Counted from the first letter of the stretch, positions 35,547 to 47,148 are shown. The stretch: DNA of 64,000 bases from Volutella citrinella (GCA_034401135.1 JAWZSP010000002.1:4030001-4094000), one strand, 5' to 3'. The notes: generated from the sequence alone by a model not told the origin. Program-made: numbers and translations.

Positions 35547-37550
35547 CTATGTGGAATCCGGGAGGAGCGCATCCTTAAAGTGCTGGCGGAGGAAGCGATG
35601 AACCTCATCGTTCCCGCCCACTCCCACAAACAGTCCTTCCGAGCTGCCTTCAATCGTCAAGCCCTCGAGGCACGTCGCCCGGGACAGCGCGACATAGACC
35701 TGGCCCTCCTCAAAGGCCCTCTGGAGGTTGACGATGACGCGGTCCAGCGTCATGCCCTGGCTGCGGTGTATGCTCATGGCCCAGCCGGCGATGAGGGGGA
35801 TCTGTGTCCGGCTGAGCAGCGAGTAGGGTTTGAAGTCTCCAACCGAGTTGATGTGGCACGACGCGTAGATTGTCCGTACTTGGTTGTTGTGGAAGCGGAC
35901 CCGCGGCCACGCCTGTATCTTCTGCTTCTTGATGAATTTGCGAATCTCCATCTGCTTGATGTCGGAGTGCTCGCCCGTGATGATACGAGAGCCCTTGGGC
36001 GGGTCGTCGTTCCGCCTCGCCCTTGGAAGCATGGCTAAGTCCAACTCGTCGAAGCCGCAGATGATGCCCTGGCTCCCGTTGCACAAGCTCGCGCCCAGAT
36101 CCAGGTTGACCTGCAGCACGACGAGCATCCCTTGGCGGAGCTCTGTGGTGAAGTCGAGCCGGTGGTCCTTGCAGGCCTTTAGTGCGCCGTTGGGAAGGCG
36201 ATGGCTGTAGTGTCCAAGATGCGAGTGGCCTGGTGCACATCTGAAGTTGTCCAGGGCCCGGTACGTGCGGATTGGGGTCCTTAGCTTGCTGAAGTGCTCC
36301 AGGTTGACCTCGTGCACCTCCTGCCTCAATGACATTAGGCGGGTGGCGTTGTTGGTTCTACTTTCGTGGTTCATTAGCGTGTCTACGTCGCCGGGCTTGA
36401 AGGGAATGCCGAGGCGGCATTTTTGCAGTAGCTTGATGAAGTATTCGTCGTTTTGGCGATGGATCTGCTTCAGATGGACGTGCTCGAACTTGGCCTCCTT
36501 CCAGGCCTGGCTCCTGAACGCCCACTTATCCTCCTCGTGGAACGGCCCGTGGTTGTCTAGGCAGTCAAATTTGGCGCCATATTCGTCTGGCGTCATTTCT
36601 TTTCCGCATGTTATGCAGAACTGGAACGGCCTGACCGGCGGCAGCTGGCAGAAGTCGCCTGTGACGACGAGTTGCAGACCTCCAAACGCGAGTCTTTTGT
36701 CTTCATCCTCATGCCAGGACCTGACCGCCTTGAGACAGGCGTTGATGCGCTCGAGGTGGTGGTTTTCCACCATGCTGATCTCGTCAATAATCAGAACATC
36801 AGTCCTTTTGAGACGCTGCTTGACACTTTTTCGGAACCCTTTCTCCTTGAGTTCCTTTAGCGCCTCTTTGTGATCATCTGGAGTCCAGCCCATGTACGAC
36901 CATGTGGTCATGCCGTCGACTTGAAGTGCTGCTCGACCAGTGGGGGCAATGATTTGGACGCGTTTGCCCTCGAGCTCTAGTCGCTTGACGGCAGCCTTCA
37001 GCACTGTGGACTTGCCAGTCCCGGCTGAGCCGGTGTAGAAGACATTGCCTCCCTTTAGTATGAGGTCGATGAGCTCTTGCTGTTCCGGGCATAGATTTGG
37101 CTCGGATGCGGAAGGGACACCGGCAAGGTCTGGGAGGTCATCAGGGCCTTGGACGGTGCCTGGGTTGGAGTTTTCAACGTTGACTTCGTCGGCGGCGGCA
37201 GGCAGGTCCCGCTCGCTAGGCGAAATTGGACCCTGCTCATTGCCGGGGACGAGGTTGGCAATAGTACAAGACACATCTTGTTTCTGTTGTTTTGGTTGTG
37301 GTTCAGCGCCGAGGCTCAAGTCTGGGCCAGACGACGCGTTGATGGTGTCGGCTGGTCGGGCGTCATCGATGCTTCGTTTTCGTTTCGCATTCTTTGGGCT
37401 TGCGGGAGCTGGCAGGCTGCACGTGTTCTGAGGCGGGTTTGTCGGCTGGGAAAGGCCTAGTTGGTCGCTCAAAGCTAGCCAGTCGTCGTCATCAATGTCG
37501 GAAAGAAAGTCAGCGGGAGGGGCCGCGGCCACGGGTGCTGATGAGGGCAT
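35547..37550 (-). CDS. PIF1-type superfamily 1B DNA helicase
   Basis: An intronless frame of 667 residues from the ATG at 37550-37548. The frame is open 36 codons further upstream, but that part does not look like the acidic MPSSAPVAAAPPADFL start. The first 145 residues are disordered and contain a KRKR basic patch. The helicase core has Walker A GSAGTGKST (about 174-182), motif Ia APTGRAA, Walker B VLIIDEISMV (about 252-261), motif III VTGDFCQLPPV and the C-terminal SIHRSQGMTLDRVIV and VYVALSRA motifs. A Cys-containing insertion near residues 310-335 (CITCG...DC) follows motif III. PIF1 helicases unwind DNA 5' to 3' at forks, G-quadruplexes and telomeres. There is no Helitron Rep domain, so it is not an obvious transposon gene. 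It is divergent from the 39.6 kb gene. Confidence 0.92.
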   Translation of the reverse strand: MPSSAPVAAAPPADFLSDIDDDDWLALSDQLGLSQPTNPPQNTCSLPAPASPKNAKRKRSIDDARPADTINASSGPDLSLGAEPQPKQQKQDVSCTIANLVPGNEQGPISPSERDLPAAADEVNVENSNPGTVQGPDDLPDLAGVPSASEPNLCPEQQELIDLILKGGNVFYTGSAGTGKSTVLKAAVKRLELEGKRVQIIAPTGRAALQVDGMTTWSYMGWTPDDHKEALKELKEKGFRKSVKQRLKRTDVLIIDEISMVENHHLERINACLKAVRSWHEDEDKRLAFGGLQLVVTGDFCQLPPVRPFQFCITCGKEMTPDEYGAKFDCLDNHGPFHEEDKWAFRSQAWKEAKFEHVHLKQIHRQNDEYFIKLLQKCRLGIPFKPGDVDTLMNHESRTNNATRLMSLRQEVHEVNLEHFSKLRTPIRTYRALDNFRCAPGHSHLGHYSHRLPNGALKACKDHRLDFTTELRQGMLVVLQVNLDLGASLCNGSQGIICGFDELDLAMLPRARRNDDPPKGSRIITGEHSDIKQMEIRKFIKKQKIQAWPRVRFHNNQVRTIYASCHINSVGDFKPYSLLSRTQIPLIAGWAMSIHRSQGMTLDRVIVNLQRAFEEGQVYVALSRATCLEGLTIEGSSEGLFVGVGGNDEVHRFLRQHFKDALLPDST

Positions 37551-39620
37551 GGTGTGCCACAAGGTGGCGACTCGCGTGTTGCGGTAGTGTTCTAGCAAGG
37601 GCCTGCACCGGGTCAGGTAAAACGCAACGGTGCATGGGCACGGCAGAATATACTTCAATTATGTCTCATGGGAGAGTTGGGGGGACTCGCGGCATCTATT
37701 CTTGGAACCAAAATCGTGGTGGTCCGGCACTTGGTTGTGCTCAACGCGTGTGTTTGTGGCGGGAGGAGTACCGGTCAAGCTGGTCTCCCTGTCAAGGGTG
37801 GGCTACAAGGGACAGACGCGTCCAAGAGCGCTAGGCGAGAAAAGGCACTGCCGCCCAATGGCAAAACGATGCAAAGCCGGTGAAACGACGCGATGGATGA
37901 TGTCGCGTGGGCACGTGACGGTGGATGCGAGACAGACACTGGGCGGGAGACGAGGTGCAGCATCCCAGTCTTCAAAGGATGCCAAGCTTTCATGGCTGCG
38001 GGATGGTGGATCGCCAAGTCGCTTCGTACGCGCTTGGGCTTGCTTGGTGGATGGATCGACGCTGCCATGCTGTTGGCGTGGAGGGCACGAGCCGCAGATA
38101 GCAGTCATTTAGAGACTAGGGCCTCTTGGGCATTGTCCCAGCATGAATTGAATACGAGCGAAACATGCCCTGCCCTGCTGTCTCTTTAGGCGCCCGTAGC
38201 TTCCAGCTTGGTGCATCCGTGGCAGCACTCACAAGAGACTGATGGCGTGTTATGGACCGGCGGGGTTATAATTGTATCACGACCAGAGAGATGCAGGTCC
38301 AGGCCTGCAAGTCCGGTGGCGGGAAGGAGCAGAACAAGGCTGTTTGGTTGGGTCGCGAACCAGGGCATCTGCTGCGGCGCTTGTGAGGCCCGTTGAGTGC
38401 CTACGGGGAAAGAGCCTTCCCCGTGCAGCCTGCTACGCCCCGTGGCTGGCAATGCGCCGCACTCTGGCATATTCCGGGACGCAGGCAGCACGTCGGAATG
38501 GCCAGGATCCACCCTCCGCAGAGGCCCGATACGGCCCAGCTAACCAAGATCTGGCCCTCGCCAGGACTGCCGCCCAGGACTCTGTCCTATTGCCGCTTCG
38601 GGCGCCCTCTGCGAGCACTGCCATCCAACTCAAGTGAACAATGCGGTGCGACTGTCTCTCCTCACCGCAACCCACCACGCCATGGCTTGTTGGAGCCGCC
38701 GATATTGGATACTATCAGGCATTACACAGTCAGAGTCAGCATGACGGTAGTCCCCAGCGGTTAAAATTAGCCATGTGGCGCACACTATTTTTTTGCTTTC
38801 AATTTTCCCCTCTCCCTCCCCTCTCCTTTCTCCGGCGGAGTGACCTTCTGAACTTCTGCCTCCTCGCCTCTTCCAAGTTCCCACGTTCCTCTCTGAGACA
38901 CCTGATCCCAGGTGCCGTGCCGGCATCCCGTTATGTGCCAGCAGAAAGAGGGGAAATGGCCGATTAGCCGGACGCAACAGTGAAAGATGGCTGCGAGCCC
39001 AGCAAGACGGCCCAGGCCATCGCCCACGTATCTGCAGCCATGCGCGCCGCCTGCAATTACGGGGCACCAGTGACCCGTCGCGAGCATCCCATAGGCTGCC
39101 CTGGCCCTGGAAGGCGTTTGCTTGCCTGGTCTGTCTGCCTTGCGGCCCCTGCCACGGCGGGTAGCGCAGGGTCTTGCTGCCCTCTTGGTGCGGCTGAATC
39201 GCGCGCCAGACTCGACTGGACCACTAGCGCCCCGCAGGATTTCAGCCGTAGCCATACCCGTCTCAGTGCGCCTGTGCCTCTGCTGCCCGATGGCAGTCCT
39301 GCACGCCAGACCAAGGCCCAGACTGTGCCTGGAGGACGCATGATGAACGAGACCAGGCAGGGCTATCCCGGAGACCCAACCCCGAGAGGCGTTTCCCTGA
39401 GGTGGACGCAACCTTAAACACCCGTGATGGAGCTCCTCGTCCCGCTCCCGGCCGCTCTGGCCCTCTCGCTCTCTTCCTGATCCCATTCTCATAATAATAA
39501 GCTTGCTTGTCTACCTTATTTGCGTGTACTTTATCGGCTCGCAGGCCAGTGAGCGAAATCGAGTGTGGGTGAGTTGGATCGACAATCAATCACTCAGCCA
39601 GCAGGCTACCCCACGACAAG
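37551..39620. other. Divergent promoter region
   Basis: About 2.07 kb between the helicase start and the Gln-rich protein start. The last 200 bases before 39621 are CT-rich, as in many highly expressed fungal promoters. No family-like peptide seen in either direction. Confidence 0.5.
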
Positions 39621-42218
39621 ATGCCTTTCGACTTCAAGGCCTACGACGCCAAGTGCAACGGCCTCACGCCCGAGGAGCTGCAGCGCGAATGGCAGCACTA
39701 CACCCGCCTCATCTCGGGCGCCTCGACGTCGACAGCCATCTCAGGCCTCGCCGTGCCCTTGACCCTGGGCGTGTCTACCATTGGTGTCGCCATGGCCGCC
39801 CCCGCCATTCACAACGCCCGCAAGAAGCGCGAGATCATCGAGAAGCACCTCAACAAGCACCAAATGACCCACGAAACTCGCAAGCGTGACGTCCTCGGCA
39901 GCATGGCCTTTAGCGGCACCATCGGTGTCGTCACCCTCGGCGTCGGCAGCATGGGCGCTGATGCCATCGCGACGTCGGGAGCCGAGCATGGCATCTCGGC
40001 CATTGTCGAGAACGAGACGGCCATCAAGGTCGTCACCCACGCCGCCCTTGACGGAGCGGGCATGGCTGCCGAGCATGCCCACACCAGCCACCTCAAGAAG
40101 AAGGATGCCTTGAAGGCCTTCAAGGCGGCCGGCGTCTTCAAGACCGTCGCCGAGGCCAAGAAGAAGGAAGCCGCGCAGGAGGCAGCAAACAACGCAGCAG
40201 CAAACAACATGTACGACCCCAATATTGGCGCCGCCAGCTCGAGCCAAGCCATGCAGATGCCTCCTCCCCCGTACAGCGCAGCAATTGCCGACGGCCAACC
40301 CCTGGCGGTGGGCGTTCCATACACACCGTCCTACCCCGTCGACTCAAAGGCGCCAATGCAGGCCCCGATGCAGTACACGACACAGGACCAGCAGGCTCTC
40401 TACGACCAACAGCTCCAGTACCAGCAGCAACAGCAGTACCAGCAGCAGATGCCTGGGGGACAGTTCTATGGCATGGTACAGCCTCAAGCGGGACAGCAGT
40501 ACCAACAACCCATGGCTGTCTCTACCACAGATCCGGCTCAGAACTTCCAAGCGACCTCACAAGCTCAGGTGCCGGTCCAAGCCGTTCCATATGCAACACA
40601 ACCCTACGATGCCTCGCAGGCCACCGGTGCATACGCGTCTCAGCAATATGTCCAGCCTGCATATGATCCTTCAAACACCCAAACTACCCAAGTTACCGCC
40701 GCGCCAGCAACTACAGCAACTCCAGCACCCGCGTATGACATGTCGGCCATGTCCAACGCGCTCCCGGCAACAAACTATGGCGTACCCGCTGCTCAGAACC
40801 CAGTGCAGCCACAGGCAGTGGATCGACGTCTCTCCATGGCCCAGCAAGAGTCTCACGCAGCCGCATACCACTCTCGCCACGGCAGCGTCGCCAGCATCGC
40901 GTACAACCAAGCCGGCAGCAACTCATCCACCGCTGCCGCAACCCCAGCCCAGGCAGTTGATTCGGCATACCAGCCTCCTCAGCTGAACCGTCAACAGACG
41001 GCGCAGTCCATCGACGGCGGTGTTCAGCTCTCGGCCACTGTCACTCAGCCCCTCGACACATCGCCCGCTGGATATCCGCAGCAAGCCGAGCCCCAATACA
41101 CGGCTCCCCAACCGCAGCCCTCGACTGCAACACCGCCCGTGCAAGCCCAGGCCGCTCCGTACTACCCGTCGCAACCCGCCGAAAGCCCCGTCCAGCTCCA
41201 GGGAAGCATGCAGTCCAACGTAGACCCGACCACCACGGGCTTCCCACCTCCCGTCATCGAGCCCCAGCAGACGGCAGCTCAGACTGCGGCCCTACCCACG
41301 CCACCTCATGTATCGGGATACTACGGAGCCGAGTCTCCGGCCACACAGTCGACCACCGTGGCGGCATCGCCAGCCGGTGCTGGCTCTTCAGCTGCCAGCG
41401 CCTCGGCGGCGAGCGCGTCAGCACAGGCGGCGTTCCAGGGATACGCCTCGCCTCCGCCGACAGCATACCAGCAGCCGGTAGCCCAGCCTGCCCAGGCTTA
41501 CCCCCAGCAACAGCCCAACGCCGTCTATCAACAACAGCAGCAGCCAGCGGGTGTCCAGCAACAGGCCCAGGCCGCCGTGCAGCTGACGCCTGTGGCAACT
41601 GGTTCCGCTGCGAGCGCCGCGCAGGCGTCCTACGCAGCCCAGCAGTATGGCACTGTCGCCCAGCCGGCAACGAACTACGGCGCCACGACGGATCAATACC
41701 AGCAGCCTGCCCCCTCGTCGACACAGTATCAGTATCCGACGGCCGCGACGCCGCAACCTGCACAGTATAACCAGTACGCAGCTCCTGTCCAGGACGTCCA
41801 GCAGCAAGTTGGCTACCAGCAAGTGCAACAGCAAGCGCAGCAGCAGCCGGCATACCAGCAGCAATATCAGCAACAATACCAGCAGCCTCAGCAAGCGCAA
41901 CAGCAACAGTATCAACACGTGGCTGCTCAGGCACCGACGCAGCAGCAGAATTGCTACACACAGCAGCAGCAGTACGGCCAGTTCTCGTACCCGCCAACAC
42001 CCGCCTCGATGCCCCAGTCACCACCGGTTGCATCACCTCCCGTGGCCCAGCAGACCGGCGCCGAGTACTTCCCGCAGCCCATCGCGCCCTACAACCCTGC
42101 GCAGCAACACCCATACGCTACCGCCCAGGTCATGGGCCAGATGACGCCGGCGGCCACCCCGGGGACGCAGTGGCAGCAACCCCCGGTGGCCAACTACGCC
42201 GCCCCGTACCAGCAGTAG
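39621..42218 (+). CDS. Conserved N-terminal hydrophobic domain with long Gln/Pro/Ala/Tyr-rich tail
   Basis: A single frame of 865 residues with no intron. Residues 1-190 are ordered in appearance. MPFDFKAYDAKCNGLTPEELQ is followed by two Gly/Ala-rich hydrophobic stretches (about 32-65 and 93-125), a basic KKREIIEKHLNKHQ helix between them, and a Lys/Ala-rich helix at about 155-185. From about residue 190 to the end the sequence is low complexity. It is dominated by Gln, Pro, Ala, Ser and Tyr, with dense QQQYQQ and YQQQYQQQY runs near 720-760. That composition is prion-like and often phase-separates. I believe the N-terminal part is conserved across filamentous fungi as an uncharacterised protein, but I cannot assign a function. 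The reverse-strand frames over it are shadows. Confidence 0.85.
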   Translation: MPFDFKAYDAKCNGLTPEELQREWQHYTRLISGASTSTAISGLAVPLTLGVSTIGVAMAAPAIHNARKKREIIEKHLNKHQMTHETRKRDVLGSMAFSGTIGVVTLGVGSMGADAIATSGAEHGISAIVENETAIKVVTHAALDGAGMAAEHAHTSHLKKKDALKAFKAAGVFKTVAEAKKKEAAQEAANNAAANNMYDPNIGAASSSQAMQMPPPPYSAAIADGQPLAVGVPYTPSYPVDSKAPMQAPMQYTTQDQQALYDQQLQYQQQQQYQQQMPGGQFYGMVQPQAGQQYQQPMAVSTTDPAQNFQATSQAQVPVQAVPYATQPYDASQATGAYASQQYVQPAYDPSNTQTTQVTAAPATTATPAPAYDMSAMSNALPATNYGVPAAQNPVQPQAVDRRLSMAQQESHAAAYHSRHGSVASIAYNQAGSNSSTAAATPAQAVDSAYQPPQLNRQQTAQSIDGGVQLSATVTQPLDTSPAGYPQQAEPQYTAPQPQPSTATPPVQAQAAPYYPSQPAESPVQLQGSMQSNVDPTTTGFPPPVIEPQQTAAQTAALPTPPHVSGYYGAESPATQSTTVAASPAGAGSSAASASAASASAQAAFQGYASPPPTAYQQPVAQPAQAYPQQQPNAVYQQQQQPAGVQQQAQAAVQLTPVATGSAASAAQASYAAQQYGTVAQPATNYGATTDQYQQPAPSSTQYQYPTAATPQPAQYNQYAAPVQDVQQQVGYQQVQQQAQQQPAYQQQYQQQYQQPQQAQQQQYQHVAAQAPTQQQNCYTQQQQYGQFSYPPTPASMPQSPPVASPPVAQQTGAEYFPQPIAPYNPAQQHPYATAQVMGQMTPAATPGTQWQQPPVANYAAPYQQ

Positions 42219-42839
42219 TCCTGGTTTATTAATCGGTTCATTTTTCCTGGGTTAGCGAAATATAGAGAATGCGTATGAGAATAATGATGGATACCTGATA
42301 GCATGTTTTAGAGGGTAGTTTGGATCAACTATGCCATGGAGTACGGACAAGTGTTGGGAGAGAAATTCTGCATAAACGAGTGGAAAATTGGGATTGTAAC
42401 GGAACATTAGATGATTACCAGAGCTATGAAAACACCTCTCCGTCCTAATTCTCTGCTGTGAGGAGCTGCCAAGACTGCCAAGAGATGTCATTCATGCAAG
42501 ATACTGAGGGATGGTTGGTTGAAAATGAGGCTCGTTCTTATTGTAAGAGATTCAAACTTCGGATCTTTCTTGTGATGAGCAAGCCCATTAAATGCCTGCT
42601 GGAATAGCCTCAAAGAGCTACACGAGATTACTGTGTAATGCCGGATAGAGCGGGCGATTTGCTCAATTGTGGTGCTCTCAGTTACCCTACTGCAATACAG
42701 TAGTTTTGCACAGTCTATATCGGTTAACGTCACTGTGTTTCGAATGGACTAGCGGAGAATAGTGCGAAGGACCTCCTCTCTCCAGCACAACGTGTTTCTC
42801 TCCCAAGCATTATCCCGTGCCTGACTTCCACACACAGCA
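42219..42839. other. Intergenic region
   Basis: 0.6 kb holding the 3' end of the Gln-rich gene and the promoter of the CHY zinc finger gene. No other feature seen. Confidence 0.5.
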
Positions 42840-43184
42840 ATGGACTGCAAAACGACCAGCCAAGAAGCCCCGAAGGTTCACGGTGTCGGTGTAACGCCGA
42901 GGACCCAATGCACGCACTGGCACTCGGAGCGCGACATCATCGCCATCCGGCACAAATGCTGCAACGACTACTATGCCTGCATCAGCTGCCACGAGGCTCT
43001 GGTCACGCACGAACCGGCAGTATGGCCCAAGGATGAGCGAGAAGAGAAGGCAGTCTTGTGTGGAAACTGCCGCAGGGAGTTGACAATCGCGGAATACCTG
43101 GTTTGCGACAGCAGTTGTCCGTCCTGCCAGTCGTCCTTCAACCCGGGCTGTTCGAGTCACTATCACCTCTATTTTGAGATGTAG
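42840..43184 (+). CDS. CHY-type zinc finger protein (Hot13-like)
   Basis: A 114-residue intronless frame. Residues 23-27 give C-T-H-W-H, then H-x-C-C...Y-x-C-x-x-C-H at about 38-50, VLCGNC at about 74-79 and CPSCQSSFNPGC...H near the end. The spacing of these Cys and His residues matches the CHY zinc finger, which binds three zinc ions. The small fungal members of about 110-120 residues resemble yeast Hot13, which helps the Mia40/Erv1 disulfide relay of the mitochondrial intermembrane space. The length fits a stand-alone CHY protein. It converges with the oxygenase gene 193 bases downstream. Confidence 0.85.
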   Translation: MDCKTTSQEAPKVHGVGVTPRTQCTHWHSERDIIAIRHKCCNDYYACISCHEALVTHEPAVWPKDEREEKAVLCGNCRRELTIAEYLVCDSSCPSCQSSFNPGCSSHYHLYFEM

Positions 43185-43377
43185 GATTCTCACTTCTTCA
43201 GAAGACAGCCGCCATCTTCAGTGCGGCAGTGCGATGCTGCAACAGGGCAACGGGGCAAGTCTAAACGGGCTTCACACACCCAACCGTCACTGTACATGGA
43301 CTCGGGGCCACACTTTACAAAAGCGCTTTCATTCCTCATTACTCACTTTCTACTTTTTATTCAAACACATCGCCATC

Positions 43378-44542
43378 TTACGCAATGTCGCGCAACGGCT
43401 TCATCTCATTCATCGTCGCCTCGAGCATCTGCATCTGCTCCGCAAGAAACTCCTTGACGGCCTCGACGTCAAACTTGCGGCCAGCCTCCATCTCCTGGCG
43501 CAGCTGCTTGTGGTGGTGGCGGAAGCGCTCCTCGAGGACCTCGGCGCGGTACATGCAGTAATCGCGTACGAGACTAGACTGGTCGCTGATGGGGCGGGAG
43601 CCGGTGAGGACGATCTCGTCCTTGACAAAGGGCGACCTAGGGCGGAAAGCCGTGATCATGGAGATGCGCTCCTTTCCAAAGGCCTTGAGGGCGGCGTGCT
43701 GGAGGTAGCGGCCCTGCAGAATAACGGCAGTTCCCTGGGGATCTTGGTTAGATGGAGCGGCATAAGGGGAGACGGTGCCTCGCTTACCATGGAAGGTCCT
43801 CGGACCTTGACGATACTGCCATCTCCCTTCTTCACAGCCGTCTCGCCTCCAGTCATGTTGGTGCAGTCGGAGAGCATGGTGACGCAGACAAAGGGGAAGC
43901 TATCATAGTGCCAGGCGAAGCCGACCTGGTCTCCCTCCTTGGCCGGCTCTCCGTTGTCGACGAAAATGTTGACGTTGCCAATCTCATACTCAAAGGCATG
44001 GACAAGGTCGATCCCGGCAACCTGAGAGACGGCACTCTGCACCTCGGGGCTCTTCCACAGGGCGTGGACAAAGGGTGCCATCCTGGTGGCAGGGTTAGTC
44101 GACCGATCATTTTATATTGGTTTTGGCCTCGGAATTAAACAACTTACTCCCGAGTGTATCCGCGGAGCATGTTCTTGGTGAAGGTGGACGCGAACTGGCA
44201 GTTGTCGAGGACCCGCTCGCTGAAGAGGTCCCGTCGGCACTGCGCTACTGCCTCTGGGGTGAAGAGAGGAAAGGGGTCCGAGGAGGCAATGGGAGAGATG
44301 CCCTGATCACCGTAGCCCCACTCCTCCATGGTGTAGGTCCTGGCGGGCGGCTGGAAGCAGACGTGCTTCTTGGCATCGAAGTCGACCTTGGGGGTGGCCC
44401 TGGCCGTTTCGATGAGGTCCCTGGGCAGCTGATTTGTAGGGCGGATGGGGGTCGGGTTGGTAGGGCCGATGACGAAGGGCGCCGACTTGCGAACCTTGGG
44501 CACCTCGGGCACGTCCTGGGGGGCGGAGATGACGCTAGGCAT
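43378..44542 (-). CDS. Fe(II)/2-oxoglutarate-dependent oxygenase
   Basis: Three exons, 44542-44148, 44082-43788 and 43734-43378, total 1047 bases, giving 348 residues. The introns are 65 and 53 bases with GT...AG ends. Joins read GYTRE/MAPFV and GPSM/GTAVILQ. The iron site is visible: His190-x-Asp192 in AWHYDSFPFV and distal His243 in GRYLQHAAL. Arg253 ten residues later could bind the 2-oxoglutarate carboxylate. A C-terminal helix rich in Glu, His and Met (about 295-348) may mediate dimerisation. The first 60 residues are Pro-rich. It oxidises an unknown small substrate in the cytosol; related genes occur both in primary and secondary metabolism. No other pathway gene is adjacent. Confidence 0.82.
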
Positions 44543-45857
44543 GTTAGGCTGTGATGTGCGAAGGAGTGTTATTGAAGATTCGCTAGGGCCCTGGCAAGGC
44601 TATGCTTTGAAGTGATCACACTGGTGAGGTGAGGAGTGAGGAGGATGCTCGTCTGGGGAGGGTATTCTTATAGATGGGGAAAGCTGGGGAATCTGGGGTG
44701 GACGGGGTGGGCATCCACATTCAGCCATCTGCAAATTGGTGCCCGTCCCAAGCATCGTGACCACCTGCTTGGAGCCTAGACTGTGTAATCTTTGGATCAT
44801 CAGAGTGCGAGGCCAGTGCTAGCGTCGGGACGCATCCGAGGCACTAGGACGGACGACGTCGTGGGATGGATGTGTCGGGATCGAACCCGAGGTGTGTTCC
44901 CCACGAGAAGGCTGGCCGAAATAGCCGAGTTGATAGCAGACCTTGTGGTTGTGGTGATCTTCTTTAACGGGTTCAACGAGAATGATGTAAATCTCGGGAT
45001 AAGAACCACGTAAGAAGTCATCAAATCGACATTTCCAAAGTACTAGCAGCCGGGATTTGGTGTGTAGAGCTGCCAGCTTCTCGTCGGGTTATCACATGAC
45101 CGGGGCAAGATACGGATTTACGATATCTATTGTGAGTTTGTTAGGGATGCGACTTGGATCGGGGCTAGGACGTCGGGTGGGACGGGAACTTTGTGGTGCC
45201 CCTTCGTCGCCATCCCGGCACGCATGCAGCCGTGCGCTCAGATTTTGGGCCATATGGTGTAAGTCTTTTCAAGACATCTGCATCTTTGCCAATGTGAAAC
45301 GTGGAGGCCTTTAATTAGTTGCAGCGCACAATCCTAATCATCCCAGGCGCATGCCAAGGTCGTCTCTCTTCAGCTTTTGATGCTTATCGCAAACCGTCGA
45401 CTACCCATGCAACCTAATCTTCTATCACACGCGAGCAGCCACACATCTACGCTATTGCGCCCGCTGCGCCCGTCACGTCGTACTCGGACGCATGAGGCCA
45501 GTCTATCGCAATGCAGCAACGGCCTTCTCAATTCCTATATAGGCAATCTCGATGAGTGCCACGCTGCCATCCACGAGACCACGCTAGATACGGCTGCGTT
45601 TATGCACGAGTTGCCATGGTGTTGCCCAAACGAGTAAAAAGTACCACCGGCCACATGACAGTAGTTGAATCCCTTGCCAAAACGATGTACTCCCATTTGT
45701 CAACGTGTCTGCCGATCCTGACACGGCCTATTTCGCCCACTCGGTGTCATTGAGGCCAGACCCGAGGGCGGGGTTGATCAACGGAAGCGCCAGCCAATGG
45801 AGAGTCTGTTCCTCGGGAGGACATGCCACTTTGGGCCTTCCAAGTCTCGTTACTATT
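44543..45857. other. Intergenic region
   Basis: About 1.3 kb between the oxygenase start and the F-box gene 3' end. The first part is the oxygenase promoter. A tRNA-like TTCGATC loop near 44880 was considered and rejected. No coding signal recognised. Confidence 0.5.
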
Positions 45858-47148
45858 TCAAGCTCTTGCTGACAGCGAGTTGGTCTTGTTCGCAGCCTCC
45901 GAATCGAGCCACTCGGCCTCCGTGCTGTACACACGCCCCCCCTCGCTGCATTCCCAGGCCACCCACTGCGCCCAGTCTGCTATCCCGTGGGAAGCGTCGA
46001 ACCAGCAGCATTGCCCTAGTCTGGCCTCGGATTCGATCCCGATTGCCTTCAAGGAGTGCATGAAACGGCCAGCAGGGACGTCGGCCGAGGGGTAGTTGTT
46101 GGTGTCTGGCCCGACGAACATGCCGTACAAGTACACGACCCGCAGCTTTGGGAAGTGTCTCTCTGATAGAAGTACGTCTTCGACCATTTGCAACAGAGGT
46201 CCGTTCTTCTCGATCAGGGTGTCATCCTCCAGCAACTCGATATCCGGCTTATAATTCTCAGAGCTCTCTCCTACTGGCCTCTGTTCTAGAACGAGCGTCT
46301 CTAGCGTCTCGCTGCATGCCGTCAAAAGCCTACGCCAATCCGAGAGGCAAGCGGACTCGGCGTGCGTAGACCAAGTCGGGTCCCAAGAGTAATCATGATA
46401 GTTTCCCGAGAGGTCCGACTGTGCTGGTTTGCATAAATGGAGGTGCTTCAGTCGCATCAGGCCCAGTACGTCGTCAGAAGTAGGCAAGAAGCCCCCCAAG
46501 GGCCGGGGCATCAAACAATTCGACAAGAGACTCCCGTCATCCGGCACATCATCACACTCCCTGGCCCTGCGATCCATCGGCGTCGGCTCAAACATGTCCT
46601 CACAGACCGGCCAGTCCAACATGCCCAGCTCCACACGTTGGAGAGACGCTCCGGAGCCCAGGGCCCAGGCTGCGACTTCGCGCGGGATGTGCCCAAACAT
46701 CTTGAGGAATCCTAGCCGCCTGAGACTGGGACCGACTCCGACAAGCCCGGGCGTTGGCCGCCAGGGTTCCATGACGGGCGGAGGCGCACCGTAGATTTCC
46801 AGCGCCTCGAGGTTATCGAAAAGCTGCAAGAGTTGCCAGCATCCTATCTGAGGCGTCCCATCTCGCGCGATCTCTGGTCTCCATTGTGGGTGAATGACTG
46901 TGCAGAGGCTCTTCACACGCCGTGTGAGCCTCCGCAAGCCTTCCGGGTCAGCCCGATACATGCCGTAGATCGCCGAGAAGAAGGAATCCACCTTCCAATA
47001 CACATTGGATGTGTGCTGTTCCCAACACCTTTCGCCGTGATACCTTCGCTTGATGACGGGGGCGAACGGTGGAGGCTGCCGCTGCTCTCGTGCGGTCTCG
47101 TGATAGCCATGGCCGTGCAACTCGATATGTTCCTAGAGAAGCGGCTCC
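45858..47148 (-). pseudogene. C-terminal part of a split F-box protein gene
   Basis: A long frame of about 425 codons. Reading begins EPLL, stop, EHIELHGHGYHETARE and continues with solenoid-like repeats (LFDNLEALEIYG, PSLRRLGFLKMFGHIP, MRLKHLHLCKP, LETLVLEQ, FPKLRVVYLYGMF). This is the substrate-binding region of fungal F-box proteins. It has no ATG near its start, no F-box, and an in-frame TAG at 47135-47133 where CAG (Gln) would suit. At 47149 it meets the RIP-damaged repeat. The matching F-box start lies at 53578-53518 in the same orientation. I infer one gene interrupted by the 6.4 kb array. F-box proteins recruit substrates to SCF ubiquitin ligases; this copy is probably inactive. Confidence 0.7.

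Noticed and set aside
35547..37550. Helicase as part of a Helitron transposon
   Set aside because: No Rep domain, and no Helitron-type ends were recognised. A stand-alone PIF1-type gene is simpler.
41254..42114. A 286-codon minus-strand frame
   Set aside because: Antisense of the CAG-rich low-complexity tail, which rarely produces stops on the other strand.
44840..44960. A tRNA-like T-loop (TTCGATC) on the minus strand near 44880
   Set aside because: No matching acceptor stem, D-arm or anticodon arm could be folded around it.
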